From the NCBI GenBank assembly GCA_034401795.1, contig CM067367.1, positions 78,216,079-78,280,078 of the forward strand: DNA of 64,000 nt. Direction: 5' to 3'. The stretch is from Chaetoderma sp. LZ-2023a (taxonomy: Eukaryota > Mollusca > Caudofoveata > Chaetodermatida > Chaetodermatidae). How positions within the stretch are numbered: the first letter of the stretch is position 1; every line of letters begins with the position of its first letter. The translations under genes were made by a program, and so were the position numbers. The notes under the pieces were generated by a model. The model did not search any database and was not told the DNA's origin. It saw nothing but the letters and a program-made list of their open reading frames with translations. Positions 21,937 through 32,741 of the stretch are shown in pieces.

Positions 21937-22647
21937 GGCCCTGAACCACACCAGCAACCGTCATCCGGAGGCATCACAACCGCCATCAAGATACGCGCCA
22001 CGGTGAAAGAGAAGGGCGTCAACGATGTTTTTACATCAGCGCGAGTCGTCGTCAACGATGTATTGACGGATGTTGGCCTACGTGCAGATGAACCACTGGA
22101 TGCTTTACCAGGGTTTGATTTGCTAGAAAGAATCCTGAACAGACATAGAGCGGGCCAAAGGCCAGAGGAACCCAAGACCATCGAATTTGGCATCGACGAA
22201 TCTTGGATCCCCAATGGATTTCTGCAACGCGATATAAGAGGAGAAGGGTACAGACACGTCATCTTTGCAACAGAGGAGATGCTTCATCTTCTGTCAGTAT
22301 CCAAAGTGTGGTATGTGGATGCAACTTTCAAAGTCATTGCGCACCATTCACGCAACTGTATTCAATACACGCATTCATGAAACACGGCGAGGCATGTAAG
22401 CAAGTTCCGCTCACGTTTGCTCTGATGTCTGGTAAAAGAGCCATTGATTACGAGATGGTCCTCTCTGCCATCAAAGATCTAATGCCAACACAACCACAAC
22501 TTCTACGCATTGTTATGGATTTTGAGATGGCGGAATGGGTGGCGATTCCTCGAGTATTTCCAGATGTCGAGATGAAAGGTTGCGGCTTTCACTGGGCCCA
22601 GTGCATCTGGCGCAAAATCGCAGAATTAGGCCTATCGGTAAGTGTTG

Positions 22648-22649
<2 letters not shown>

Positions 22650-22709
<60 letters not shown>

Positions 22710-22770
22710 GCTGCTGCTACTGCTGCTGCTGTTGCTGTTGCTGCTGCTGCTACTGCTACTGGTGCTACTA
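22650..22770. repeat. CTA / CTG trinucleotide microsatellite
   Basis: About 19 CTA units followed by mixed CTG, CTA and GTTGCT units, starting 10 bases after the exon 2 donor. It is intronic; long Leu, Tyr or Thr frames across it are artefacts. Confidence 0.95.
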
Positions 22771-22867
22771 AATGCATATGGTCCATGTGAAGGAAAGGTT
22801 CATTGCAATCATTGGGCATGTTGTAATAATGTAAGGAAGCATAGTTAGATACATGTAATAAAGCAGG

Positions 22868-22868
22868 C

Positions 22869-22952
<84 letters not shown>

Positions 22953-22982
22953 ATTATTATTATAATTATTATTATTATTATA

Positions 22983-23013
<31 letters not shown>
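22868..23013. repeat. AAT then ATT microsatellite ending at a splice acceptor
   Basis: AAT units run into ATT units at about 22920, so the tract is an inverted pair able to fold on itself. It ends ATTATTATTAG, the acceptor of MULE exon 3. Confidence 0.93.
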
Positions 23014-23564
23014 GGGATTATGGTGCAACACGGCAGTATTGTAAACAGCTGATGGCGCTTCTATTTCTTCCTGCAGAGCATATTGTGGATATGTTCAGGT
23101 GTATTTTTAGTAAACAAGTACGCAGTCTCACCACCACCATCATAAAAAAAAAATATATTCTCTAGTGTATGACGACGGCATTTTCATTTTTTTTCGAGAA
23201 AATGGGAGACAATTCTTCGTGGTCTAACTTAATTAGCCAGTTAAACAAACGAATTACTTCCCTTGTCACCGAAAATGCGCGAGCGTGACGATCACGTTAA
23301 GACGTATTTTGATTTGATAATCATGTGTACTAAAAGGATATTTAAACATTTTAAAGATATTTTGACTGAAAGCAAATAACCAATTAGGCAAAAACGGCTT
23401 TTAGTCAAATTATTTTCAAAATATTCTTATCTTTGATGCAACATATTTAGCAACGTTGTGAATTGTGTTGTTGTAGGCCTACTATAGTAGGCTAACCCTT
23501 AACTGCCATATTCTTGCGAATGCCATATTGCTAAGTGTTTGAAAATTTCCAACTGGAAATTACC

Positions 23565-23665
23565 ATATGTTAATATTTATTTCGTTTCCTTACACATAGA
23601 CCCACAAATTAAGCCTCTAAAAGTAGATGATTTAAATTATTTTATTTTCACTCATTTTGCTGTGA

Positions 23666-23707
<42 letters not shown>

Positions 23708-23713
23708 TATTAT
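23565..23713. repeat. Half copy of the 314-bp foldback plus ATT run, intron 3
   Basis: TTCCTTACACATAGACCCAC, AAGCCTCTAAAAGTAGATGA and TTTGCTGTGAATT match the right arm of the palindrome at 21213-21526. It leads into ATT units (23667-23713) that end in the exon 4 acceptor TATTATAG. Confidence 0.85.
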
Positions 23714-24127
23714 AGGCAGCTTCGTGCGAAGGCTCACACAGTCACTCTTGCGAGGTTAACCACCTATATGCACGATATGTGGATGTCAAGCAGGATATGG
23801 ACGGTAGAGTCATGGAGTGTCTACAACCAACTAGTCCGCACCAACAATGACGTTGAGGGTTGGCACGCCATGCTCAACCGTGCTGCCAAGCGTGGCCAGC
23901 TTCAGTTTTACCTGCTGGTCCAATTATTGCACCAACAAGCTAAACTTGTCAACTTGCAGTTGCGACTAGTGCATGCTGAGAAGCTGTGTCGCTGACAGCG
24001 CGTTAAGTACCGAAAGAGTCAACACGAACTTTGCACGGCATGGGAGAAATACCGCGAAAGCCCTATGAATAACAGAGATGCAAAAAAACTCCTAGATATA
24101 TGTGCAAAATTAATGTCACCTGAATAG

Positions 24128-24621
24128 GTTGGGATTTCCATTTAACTCCTAGCACTCTGGTGTTAAATTTATAAAGTTTTTAATTAAATACATTTTTTAT
24201 CTACGCTCCACCCACACTTCGCTCATGCTTGGGATTTCCAGAATCCAAACGTCCCTTATGGCAGCAACATCAACCTGTCAAATTAGTTTCAAAATATTCA
24301 ACAGCATGTTCATTTAATAGTAAAGGCATACAATCTGTATCGCATCGCTTAGTCCATATGGACTGTCGTATTCAAGATGTAGGCCTATAATAGACCTTTC
24401 CGGTTTTAGCTATGCCCCACCCATCTCTATCTAAGCGCCGCCCACCCACTCCTCATTCGTGTTGGAATCGGTAGATTTTGACTCATTTTCCAGTAAACTG
24501 TTGAATATTTTGAAATTAATTTGACTGGGTGCTGTTGCTGCCTAGGGCGATGTTTTTATGACGTATAATGATTGTTACGTCATCATTTACGTGCTAAGCT
24601 TATTATTACGTCATTACTATG
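24128..24621. other. Region after the MULE gene, holding a small inverted-repeat element
   Basis: No gene. The main content is the family B element at 24259-24552; the rest is unassigned. Confidence 0.6.
24259..24552. mobile_element. 294-bp MITE-like element with family B ends
   Basis: The left end has GGCAGCAACATCAACC, then GTCAAATTAGTTTC and AAAATATTCAACAG. The right end has CTGTTGAATATTTTGAAATT, then TTGACTGGGTGCTGTTGCTG and CC. The inverted ends match over about 45 bp. The interior includes TTAGCTATGCCCCACCC. This copy shows that the common family B palindromes are its two ends brought together. Confidence 0.78.
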
Positions 24622-24683
24622 TGAGCATTATGCCATAATAGGTCAGATGATGGAGTCATATTCTTGTCGTGTGTGTATATATA

Positions 24684-26340
24684 CACCTGTGCAAAAGTTA
24701 AGCACCACCCTATTTTTACGCACATGCGAGGGTATATTCATGTGCTATGAAGAAAGCAATAGCATAAACATTTATGTACCCATCCATCTTAGTGCAAGAG
24801 GTAATAATGCAACTAGAGGAATGCTGATTATGATGGTGGGGAAACACTGTATGTTTTTGTTTGAACTTGAAAACGAGGCCTGAATATGGTTACGTTGACA
24901 CAACTGACAACTATTGCCCTACAGTTGACACACGTGGCTAGATTGTCATTAATGGTGTCTGAAAACGAAGTTTAACATCTGTGCACGAGTTTGAGACTGT
25001 CATTATTAATACCGGGCATATCCACCTTGTGCCTGGATGACGGCCTGGACACGACGTCTCATGCTGGTCACCAACCGACTGATACGCCATTGTGGTATTC
25101 GTTGCCATTCAAGATGGAGTGTGTCTGTTAATTCCTGTAGGTTCTGCACAGGAGGATCCCTCCTTCTCACCATGTTTCCCAGAATGTCCCAGATATGCTC
25201 AATAGGGTTCATGTCAGGGCTCCTTGCTGGCCATGGTAGGGTTTCGATGGCATTCTGGCGGAGGTATTCAGGCACAGCTCTAGCACGATGTGGTCGGGCG
25301 TTGTCATCCATGAATATAGGGTGGGTTCCAGGTGCATGATTTACAAAATGAGGGACCACAACTCTATCCAGTATGGAATCTTGATATCTTTGTCAATTTA
25401 GTGTTCCAGGTACAGTCAACAGATCCAGCTTACAATCAAATGAGATGCACCCCCATATCATAACGGAACCTCCACCAAATGGAACTTCTTCCATGATGTT
25501 ACGTTGGTCGTACGCCGTGCGTCTGGACCTCCATACACGAGTTCGACCATCTGTGGCATGAAGCAGGAACCGACTTTCATCGGACCAGTGTACCCGTCTC
25601 CAGGATCTCATGTTCCAGTGTCTTCTTTCGTTGCACCACCTCAGACGCTCCTCTTTGTGGTGTGCAGTGAGGAGAGGACGTCTGACAGGTCTCCTAGCTT
25701 TCATGCCAGCAGCATACAGTCTCCTTTTGACGGTAGACATTGACACTCTATTGCGCGTTTCCCATTGCTGGCTGAGCACTCTGCTGTTGGTGAATGGAGA
25801 TCTCCTAACAAGGCGTACTAGGGCTCGATCATCACGGGCAGTAGTCTTCTTCGGTCTTCCAGATCTAGGCCTGTCCTTCACCTCGTTAGTTTGCCCATGT
25901 TTTGCAATCAAACGACTGATTACAGTATGGTTAATGTTCAGCTGTCTGCCAATCTCTCTGCATGACATACCAGTGGTATGCATGCCTATGATTTGCCATT
26001 TCACACGATCACTTAACCTTCGTCTTGCCATAGCGGTTCACAATCAAGAGCTAATTCTCTCTGTACAAATAAACCACGGTCATGAACACAAAATTCCTAA
26101 TCTTGTCGCCTAAATCTGTATGTAATGTTCTACACCTCAACCTGGACTTTTACATAACTGAACATGTGTGCTGTTTCCCGCCACGCACGGACATCAAGCG
26201 GCGTGAAGTCATGCATGCATGTGCATATCGTACTTGGAATTATGTCAGCTAACGCGGGGACAAAAAGTATGGCAGCCTAGTTGTACCATCATGTTTCTAC
26301 GTTCTATTGTTTTTGCTGGTGCTTAACTTTTGCACAGGTG
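24684..26340 (-). mobile_element. Tc1/mariner element (1657 bp)
   Basis: The ends CACCTGTGCAAAAGTTAAGC and its reverse complement are flanked by TA (24682-24683 and 26341-26342). The transposase gene is on the minus strand. The structure is complete; only one stop codon is seen in the transposase. Confidence 0.95.
25006..26031 (-). pseudogene. Tc1-type transposase, single nonsense codon
   Basis: The reading starts MARRRLSDRVKWQIIGMHTT with two helix-turn-helix regions (CREIGRQLNINHTVISRL; RSGRPKK between them). The catalytic domain follows: HWSDESRF (first Asp), GGGSVMIWGC, IFMDDNARPHRA (second Asp), and SPDMNPIEHIWD (third acidic residue, D34E spacing). The frame is open except for a TAA after LLTVPGTLN at about 25396; the same frame then runs on to QAVIQAQGGYARY. 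Full length would be about 341 residues, normal for Tc1. It would cut and paste the flanking element at TA sites. One point mutation suggests fairly recent loss of function. Confidence 0.93.
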
Positions 26341-26361
26341 TATATGTGTATATAAATATAA

Positions 26362-26433
<72 letters not shown>

Positions 26434-27559
26434 GCTACTACTACTACTACTACTACTACTACTATAAGCATTATGTCATAAAAGGTCAGATGAAGGAGTC
26501 ATATTCTTGCTGTGTATATATGTGTATATAAATATAAACTACTACTACTGCCGCTACCGCTACCACTACCACTACTACCGCTATAGCTGCTGCTGCTGCT
26601 GCTACTGCTACTGCTACTGCTACTGCTACTGCTACTGCTACTGCTACTTTAAGCATTATGTCATAAAAGGTCAGATGAAGGAGTCATATTCTTGCTGTGT
26701 ATATATGTGTATATAAATATAAACAGCTGCTGCTGCTGCTGCTACTGCTGCTTAGACTAATTACTAATAAACTACTCAAATTGTATCATTTAATCCGTTT
26801 TGTGTTTTTCTTTAAAGAACCACCACTCCAATGAATGGGTTTTTTTAATTTTCAACAAGAACATTCCCTAATTTATCACCTGTATACTCGACCACCCGTG
26901 AATGTAAAAAAATAGCATACCTTCCCAATATTATACCATACCTATTTGTGAATTCGGCATGAAGTCTATAAATATAGACAGCCAGCCATTACTATGAAAA
27001 CAAACAATAATTGCCGTGGGTGAAGATAATTCCCCTATTGTCATCCAAACCCGGCAGACATTGTTTATACGAATATGGATCATAAAACACTGGTTGGTGT
27101 ATAATACTGAATAAACATGTCTATGGCAAGAGCGAATCAGAAACGATCTCATACTTTCACAGATCCCGTTTAGCTCAAATATGTGGTCAGTCGAGAACAG
27201 TGTTCTATGCTGATAACATGTAATAATAAATCTCTTATTCTTGTATGATTGATTACGGGAGAAATAACTTTCATAATCAATTATCCAAGAATAGAGATAT
27301 AATCGTACAGGTTAAATATCAGCATGAAAAGTGAATTGATAATTAGTGGTCATTTAAATTAGACTTGTGACATATAGTTGGATGGACAACACGGATGTCT
27401 GTCACATGACTATGTTAAAATGAACACTAATTATTATTTCACATAGTCAACGATCAGAAAAGTCGGGATATACGTAATTAGTGAATAGTAAGTCGACCTA
27501 TAAGTGTATTTCTCTGTCTCTTATTATATTATTGAATAATAATTACGGAGAATATAAAA
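26341..27559. other. Right part of the MULE element, microsatellites and unassigned DNA
   Basis: CTA and CTG microsatellites fill 26363-26753. From 26760 to 27560 no gene is seen. An imperfect hairpin lies at about 27230-27300 (ATCTCTTATTCTTG / CAAGAATAGAGAT). Confidence 0.6.
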
Positions 27560-27675
27560 CTAGGCCAAGTTGGATATAGGCCGAGTTAGAAATTAGGCCG
27601 AGTTGGTAGTCGGCCGAGAAAAAACTGGGCCGAGTTGGTACCTAGGCCGAGTTGTAATTGGGCCGAGTTGACTGG
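27560..27675 (-). repeat. Right inverted end of the MULE: repeated GGCCGAGTTG motifs
   Basis: Six or seven GGCCGAGTTG-like motifs, the last one reading TTGGGCCGAGTTGACTGG. One is changed to GGCCGAGAAA and one to GGCCAAGTTG. It is the mirror of 18687-18787. Confidence 0.85.
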
Positions 27676-27680
27676 ATACC

Positions 27681-27774
27681 GTCAGGAAGCTGATTGGTTG
27701 GTTTGTAGTGGTTTGTAGTCAGAAACGTGATGTCAGCGGATTTTGACAACAAACCAACCAATCAGCTTCCTGAC
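27681..27774. repeat. 94-bp foldback hairpin next to the MULE end
   Basis: Arms GTCAGGAAGCTGATTGGTTG and CAACCAATCAGCTTCCTGAC match perfectly over at least 24 bases around a loop of about 42 bases. It lies just outside the MULE end and looks like a small independent palindromic element. Confidence 0.9.
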
Positions 27775-27881
27775 AATGGTGCCCACAGATGAAGGTTTCA
27801 CATCTTAATTGTGTATATTTATATATATATAGTAGGGGGAATATGTGGTAGAGGGATGGATGGACGAAAATTCAAAGACCT

Positions 27882-28157
<276 letters not shown>

Positions 28158-28596
28158 GGCATACATTCTATCATTGCCGATTTTACGCGTGTTTGTTCGG
28201 CCCTGTCGTTAGCACAGAGCTTGCTTCCTCTTTGTTCGACGGCACAAGTTTAACAAAAATAATATTAGTAGTAATAATAAATAGCAATATAGTGGTAACA
28301 GTACAGGGGCCGAGATATACATGACCGAGGCCGACATCGATTACTAAGGGGCCAGAAATGTATCGAGGCCGAAATCGGTATAAACCGTGGTGGAATTTCC
28401 ATTCAGGAAGAAGAAAAATTTGAAAAATGTTTTGAACATTATTTAATCTCGAAAACCGAAATAATGAGTGCCGATTTTAGGGCAGATCACTTTGATACAC
28501 TTGTTAATGTTATCGGACTTTCTCCTAATGATCCAATCGATGGATTTGGTGGTAAATATAGTTTGTCACTAGTTTTCGTAATCTTCACCTATCAAT

Positions 28597-28631
<35 letters not shown>

Positions 28632-28961
28632 TTTACGAGGCATAAGCTATTGGCTTGTTATTGCCTCAGTGTTTTTTATTATCGTATGGCTAGCTCAGTT
28701 CAATTCAAAAGATTGTGCTTTGACATAGATCTATCTAATTTGTATTTGAATAATTTGTCGCTCAATTAAGTCTCCTCGAAACCGTCAGTATATCAGTACA
28801 TTAGATTAAAAATTTTAGGTGTGTTTTGGGAAATGCTATGATGCGGATGGGTGTTCCCCGTGCCAGCTGCGGTGTGCCACCTACATTCATGGTCACACCC
28901 TGCTGCGCCTAGCATTTGTTTGCATGTTCACTTGTGGGGGCTGTGGTTCGTCTAATTGCTG
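28158..28961. other. Spacer without recognisable gene
   Basis: Contains a TCA run (28596-28631) and, at 28300-28375, a few GAGGCCGA-type motifs weakly like the MULE end repeats. A 101-residue frame at 28464-28769 is crossed by the His-coding TCA run and has no recognised domain. Confidence 0.5.
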
Positions 28962-28965
28962 TTAT

Positions 28966-29143
28966 TGTAGTAACTTAACTACGTATAAACGGTTACTCAC
29001 CCAACAGAGGTCTTGAATCGGCCAGTGGCAGATGTGCACGGTTCAAGTTCCAAGGTACGACTGCCGGGCATCCGTTGAAACGGCGGGAATCAGCTAGCCC
29101 GGCAGCCGCGAAACCCGAACTGCGGGATACCGCCAGCACCACA
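28966..29143 (-). repeat. Gypsy 3' LTR of the inverted element (178 bp)
   Basis: Plus-strand reading TGTAGTAACTTAAC ... CCAGCACCACA; it is the reverse complement of the LTR at 17697-17891. Compared with the partner at 37542-37736 it lacks short pieces near GAACCAGCAG and GGAATTGC. Confidence 0.93.
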
Positions 29144-29822
29144 CTCTCCCCCGTTTATAAAAACATGGTTATTTAATTAAAAATCTTATCTAAAAATCTA
29201 ATCTTTAAAAATTTCCATACCATAAAAACACACAGGCATTGACGCTCATCTGCTAAATGTAGAAGTTGAATTTACCAATTAAAAAAAAAAATTTCCATAG
29301 GTGTTGATCCATCCAGAAAGAATGAGCTGTTAATAATAAAACAGATGGATAGATCAACAGCTGCCGGACGAGGGCCATCGTTACAGATTCTAAAATAGCA
29401 TAGCATCCTAACTAAAATTAAGGACAGTGGTTTCCCACCACAGCAGAAAACTGACAGAATTGCCGAATTGATAAAGAAGTAATAAAAATAATCTCACATG
29501 AATTTAGTTGGAGTGTTATTTGAAATTAACTTATGTGAGATTCGAGGAAAACTTATGAATATTACACATTTTTTAATTTAGTGAATATTTTTAACCTTAA
29601 CATTTAGGATATACCTCTTATATAATTGAAACGGATCTGAATCCACAAATTTAGGAAATTCGGAAAACCACTATCCCTATCACAATAAAGATATCTGAAT
29701 GAAGCTAAACGGAACGGATAATACAGCAGTAGAAAGAAACATGAATTTGCGCTATGACTAACGCGCCAATTACTTCGCGCATTATGAAATGGTAAGCGCA
29801 AGAAATGCATCTGTACGAGTTA
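29144..29822 (-). other. Gypsy 3' non-coding region, part next to the 3' LTR
   Basis: Inverted match to about 17030-17696 of the plus-strand Gypsy, including the polypurine complement CTCTCCCCC at 29144-29152. It ends at the hAT insertion. Confidence 0.9.
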
Positions 29823-31095
29823 TAGGGGTGGGTATTGCGGGAAATTTTGTATTGCAATATATTGCAATATTTTTCGATGTATTGCGATACATATTGCAAT
29901 ATATTGGATGCGTGAGAAACTGCAAGCAAAGGCTTCATGAAGCTCTCTACATGCTGGAATTCTTCACTATATAGTTATTGTAAATGTACCATATATATAA
30001 TGATTATTATCTATGCTAACTTTCAGTATGCCATCTCTGTCCTCAAAAACACAGATAAACTGTTTTGAGTATTTTCAAATTAATTTGATTGGAAGCCGTT
30101 GCTGTCAAATTAACTTCAAATTAACAAAATAAGTTTTATATGTAACGAATATACTTTTCAGGGATTTGTCGGTGGCAGTGGTAGATGTTGTCATATTGTA
30201 AATTCTTAAATTATTTACTTACTGATTAATATATTTTAAAGTCAATCTTGTTTTCAATCTGGGATTTTTTTTAGAAACAATCTTACTGGTATTTGGTTAT
30301 TTGCCATTTGGTATGGACCATTAATAAATTAATGGCATTTGAATGATTTTACTGTCTAAGACAGCAAATCGCCAATGTCTTCCAGTCAAACTATTTTCAA
30401 AATATTCAACATTCAATTCATCTACTCTAATTGACTAACTTTGTTAGTTCTTAAATTGTGTATGTATGACTGCCTTGAAATTGAAATACTATGATTTCAC
30501 TGCTGAATGCTAATAAAAACAAAATAAATGATTAAATCCTGACAGCATTTCTTGTTTTAGTCTTTTATTTACCCCCATGGGCCATGGCACACACTGCCAA
30601 ACCTTGAGCAAAAATCAAAGCTGTGTACATGCAGTAGTCAGACTACTGAATAATACTGATTATTGAGTATTGATTGATTAATGAATAGTAACTAGTAAGA
30701 TACAGTACTAAGTAGTAGCAGGTTAACAATAAAAAGCATGGCCTGGCAGCTACAAGCTACATTCTCTAATCTCTACAATTTTAGAAATATGCTTGAAGGG
30801 TTAGTTTTGAGAATAATGTGACTATTGACTAGAAGCATTTCTGCTTAATGGCAGAAGCTAGTTCTGTCTAGAGTAGAAGTGGCTGCTATGCAAATAGTAA
30901 AATTATTTTCAAAATATTCAGTCTTCAGAATATTTCTAATTAACTTTCTGGAATGGTTGCCATGAGATTTAAGTGCTGGGATTAATTTTTTTTATTCATG
31001 GCAAATTAGTGAAATTACGAGAAAACAGAAATGTGGAATTAATACTAATATTGTTGAACTACTGAATAAAAGCCATTAGAAAATAGAAACCACAG

Positions 31096-32559
31096 TTACT
31101 TCATATTTTTCTTCAAGAATATGAGTTTGTCAACATGAGTACCCTTGAGAAGTGATCTCTGTGCAGTTACGATGTCACCCACTGTGGAAAAGACTCGCTC
31201 CGATGGTACACTCGTAGCTGGTATAGAAAGAAAACACATAGCTAGTTTAGCTATAAGGGGACATTTATGTTGGTTTTCCTTCCACCAGGAAAGTGGATTA
31301 TTACTTAATTCCAGTGTCTCTAATGCTCGGTATGTTGTAACCTGTTCTTGTGCAATTACAAGTGTTGGTTTTGGTGGTTCCTGTTTAGTTTTATAATAGT
31401 CGCCCCCTAATACATCACATAAGGATGACAGTCTACGTTTCTTACAGGGTGGAATGGTTGGTTGATCATGCACTACTGAAACCTGATTTTGATTGTTCTC
31501 ACATATTCCATCCAAATGTGGCAGTGGTGGCATTGTAATGTCACCGTTAGCTGCTGACTGAGGTATTTGTGGTGTAGAGACGTGTTGAAACTCTGATAAC
31601 TTGGCCGCTTCACTTGCCAATCTATTAAATGTATCAAACTTTAGCTCCTCCTCAATGAAAGGCAAAGATTTGAATCGTGGATCCAATGACGCTGCTAATA
31701 ACAATGTATCTTTCTCTTTGACATACCTATCACAAAGGTCATCATGAACAGCCTTTTTCATTTCAACTACTGCAGCCGAATCACCATCTTTTGGTTGCAT
31801 GAAATGGTTTAACAGTCTTTCCTGTAAAGGCAGGATAATGGACACTGTGGGTGCTGATTCAGTACATAAGGCTGTAGTCATGATTTTCAATGGCTCTAAA
31901 CAGTTCACTACTTCTTCGGCTAAGGAAACATCGTCATCTGATAAAGTAGCCAAATCAGCTTTATCCTTGCACTTTAAGTCTTTACATCGCAGTGTTGATA
32001 TTACAGCACATTGCATTTCTAGAAATCTCGCTACCATATCATATGCACTGTTCCACCGTGTTGCGACATCAATGATCAATTTATGGGATGGCAATGACAA
32101 CAGTGAAGCCTGAGTTTTTAGCAGAGCTGTTGCTGTTGTACTGCGATGAAAGAATGAAACAGTTTTTCGCACACGGGCAAGAAGATGAGAAACACGTTTC
32201 ACTTTTAGCGCCTTCTGCGCAGCAAGATTCAGAGTATGAGCAAAACATTTAACATGAAAAGTGGGGACCGTTTCATTTATCAATTCACATTTAATCATGT
32301 TACTCGCATTGTCCGATACAATGGGTACAGGCAGATGTACTGGAATATTCCACTCCGTTATGGAATCTAAAATAACAGTGGCCAGGTTTACAGCTGTATG
32401 TGACTCTGGCAGTTGCCTAGTCTGGAACACATAGGAGCGCAGAGACCAATCCTCTTTCATATGGCATGAGGTAACAGAGACATATGATTCCACTGCTCTG
32501 CTTGTCCATCCATCGGTAGTGAGAGCGAACATTGTAAAATATAAAGACATCAAATTCAT
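31096..32559 (-). CDS. hAT transposase, catalytic and dimerisation region (exon 2)
   Basis: A 487-residue open stretch. It shows ALTTDGWTSRAVESYVSVT (first catalytic Asp), VPIVSDNASNM (second Asp), VKCFAHTLNLAAQKAL (conserved C..H), VATRWNSAYDM, and at the end NPLSWWKENQHKCPLIAKLA, IPATSVPSERVFSTVGDIV (catalytic Glu and hAT C-terminal dimerisation motif). The layout equals ZBED-type hAT transposases. The exon before it is at 33284-33874. The first ATG (32559) need not be the true exon start: an in-frame TAA lies directly before it, so the acceptor is unresolved and one lesion there is possible. No internal stops occur over 1.46 kb. Confidence 0.92.
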   Translation of the reverse strand: MNLMSLYFTMFALTTDGWTSRAVESYVSVTSCHMKEDWSLRSYVFQTRQLPESHTAVNLATVILDSITEWNIPVHLPVPIVSDNASNMIKCELINETVPTFHVKCFAHTLNLAAQKALKVKRVSHLLARVRKTVSFFHRSTTATALLKTQASLLSLPSHKLIIDVATRWNSAYDMVARFLEMQCAVISTLRCKDLKCKDKADLATLSDDDVSLAEEVVNCLEPLKIMTTALCTESAPTVSIILPLQERLLNHFMQPKDGDSAAVVEMKKAVHDDLCDRYVKEKDTLLLAASLDPRFKSLPFIEEELKFDTFNRLASEAAKLSEFQHVSTPQIPQSAANGDITMPPLPHLDGICENNQNQVSVVHDQPTIPPCKKRRLSSLCDVLGGDYYKTKQEPPKPTLVIAQEQVTTYRALETLELSNNPLSWWKENQHKCPLIAKLAMCFLSIPATSVPSERVFSTVGDIVTAQRSLLKGTHVDKLIFLKKNMK

Positions 32560-32741
32560 TTACTAACGGTCTTGGTATTGATTACAGCTACTTGCCTTGC
32601 CCGCTGCGCGAGTATTTTCAACCCTCTTTTATTGCTTATAGAGTTACAGTCATCAGCTAGCAGCTACATGTATGACAATATTGAAACATTAGCATATTTC
32701 CGAAAAAGTAGGTCCCGATCCCACCCTCCCAGGATGCTTCA

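Larger units (their letters stand above)
20755..21937 (+). other. MULE intron 1
   Basis: Bounded by GTATGT and ATTATTAG. It contains palindrome family A (20839-20945), half of family B (about 21090-21110), the 314-bp foldback (21213-21526), a CAT/ATC-rich stretch (21806-21838) and the ATT run that forms the acceptor. No separate gene is seen. Confidence 0.75.
19746..24127 (+). pseudogene. PHD finger - FLYWCH - MULE transposase gene, decayed, at least four exons
   Basis: Exon 1 (19746-20754) starts MAMFCIECKKPVTNRQQG with a PHD-like finger (CIEC, CEPC, WQHRVC, CQKC), then a Ser/Pro-rich repeat, then a FLYWCH finger (YEIVGGGTQRRARML, GYSFTLKREGK, TWRCSV, CRATVTQKGDTF). Exon 2 (21938-22637) holds the MULE DDE core: KVWYVDATFKV, VPLTFALMSGK, IVMDFEMAEW, VFPDVEMKGCGFHWAQ. 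Exon 3 (23015-23098) reads KQLMALLFLPAEHIVDMFR. Exon 4 (23716-24127) has SWSVYNQLVRTNNDVEGWHA and a C-terminal tail. Donors are GTATGT, GTAAGT and GTGTAT; the acceptors end ATTAG, ATTAG and ATAG. In-frame TGA codons at 20328, 20691 and 23993, and a frameshift near 22345, inactivate it. Exon 3 joins exon 4 in phase; the exon 2-3 junction is one base out. Proteins with this PHD-FLYWCH-MULE plan are known from molluscs and other invertebrates. Confidence 0.88.
24622..26760 (+). repeat. Triplicated unit: 75-bp leader plus CTA/CTG microsatellite, first copy split by Tc1
   Basis: AGCATTATGTCATAAAAGGT, GATGAAGGAGTCATATTCTT and GTGTATATAAATATAAAC, followed by CTA or CTG repeats, occurs at 24622-24683 continuing at 26341-26463, again at 26466-26649, and at 26651-26753. 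In the first unit the Tc1 element sits exactly at a TA in the TATATA run; the other two units show the empty site. Confidence 0.9.
18687..27675 (+). mobile_element. Mutator-like (MULE) DNA transposon with repeat-built inverted ends
   Basis: The left end starts CCAGTCAACTCGGCCCAATT and the right end is its reverse complement (27672-27675 gives CCAG). Each end (18687-18787 and 27560-27675) consists of five to seven copies of CAACTCGGCC spaced about 20 bp apart, pointing inward in opposite senses. Between them lie a PHD/FLYWCH/MULE transposase pseudogene (19746-24127) and a Tc1 insertion (24684-26340). MULEs usually make 8-10 bp duplications; none is convincing at these ends. The assignment of the ends to this gene is inferred from position and inverted symmetry. 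Confidence 0.72.

Noticed and set aside
22535..22870. Frames with long Leu, Tyr, Thr or Val runs
   Set aside because: Products of the intronic CTA/CTG microsatellite after a good GTAAGT donor.
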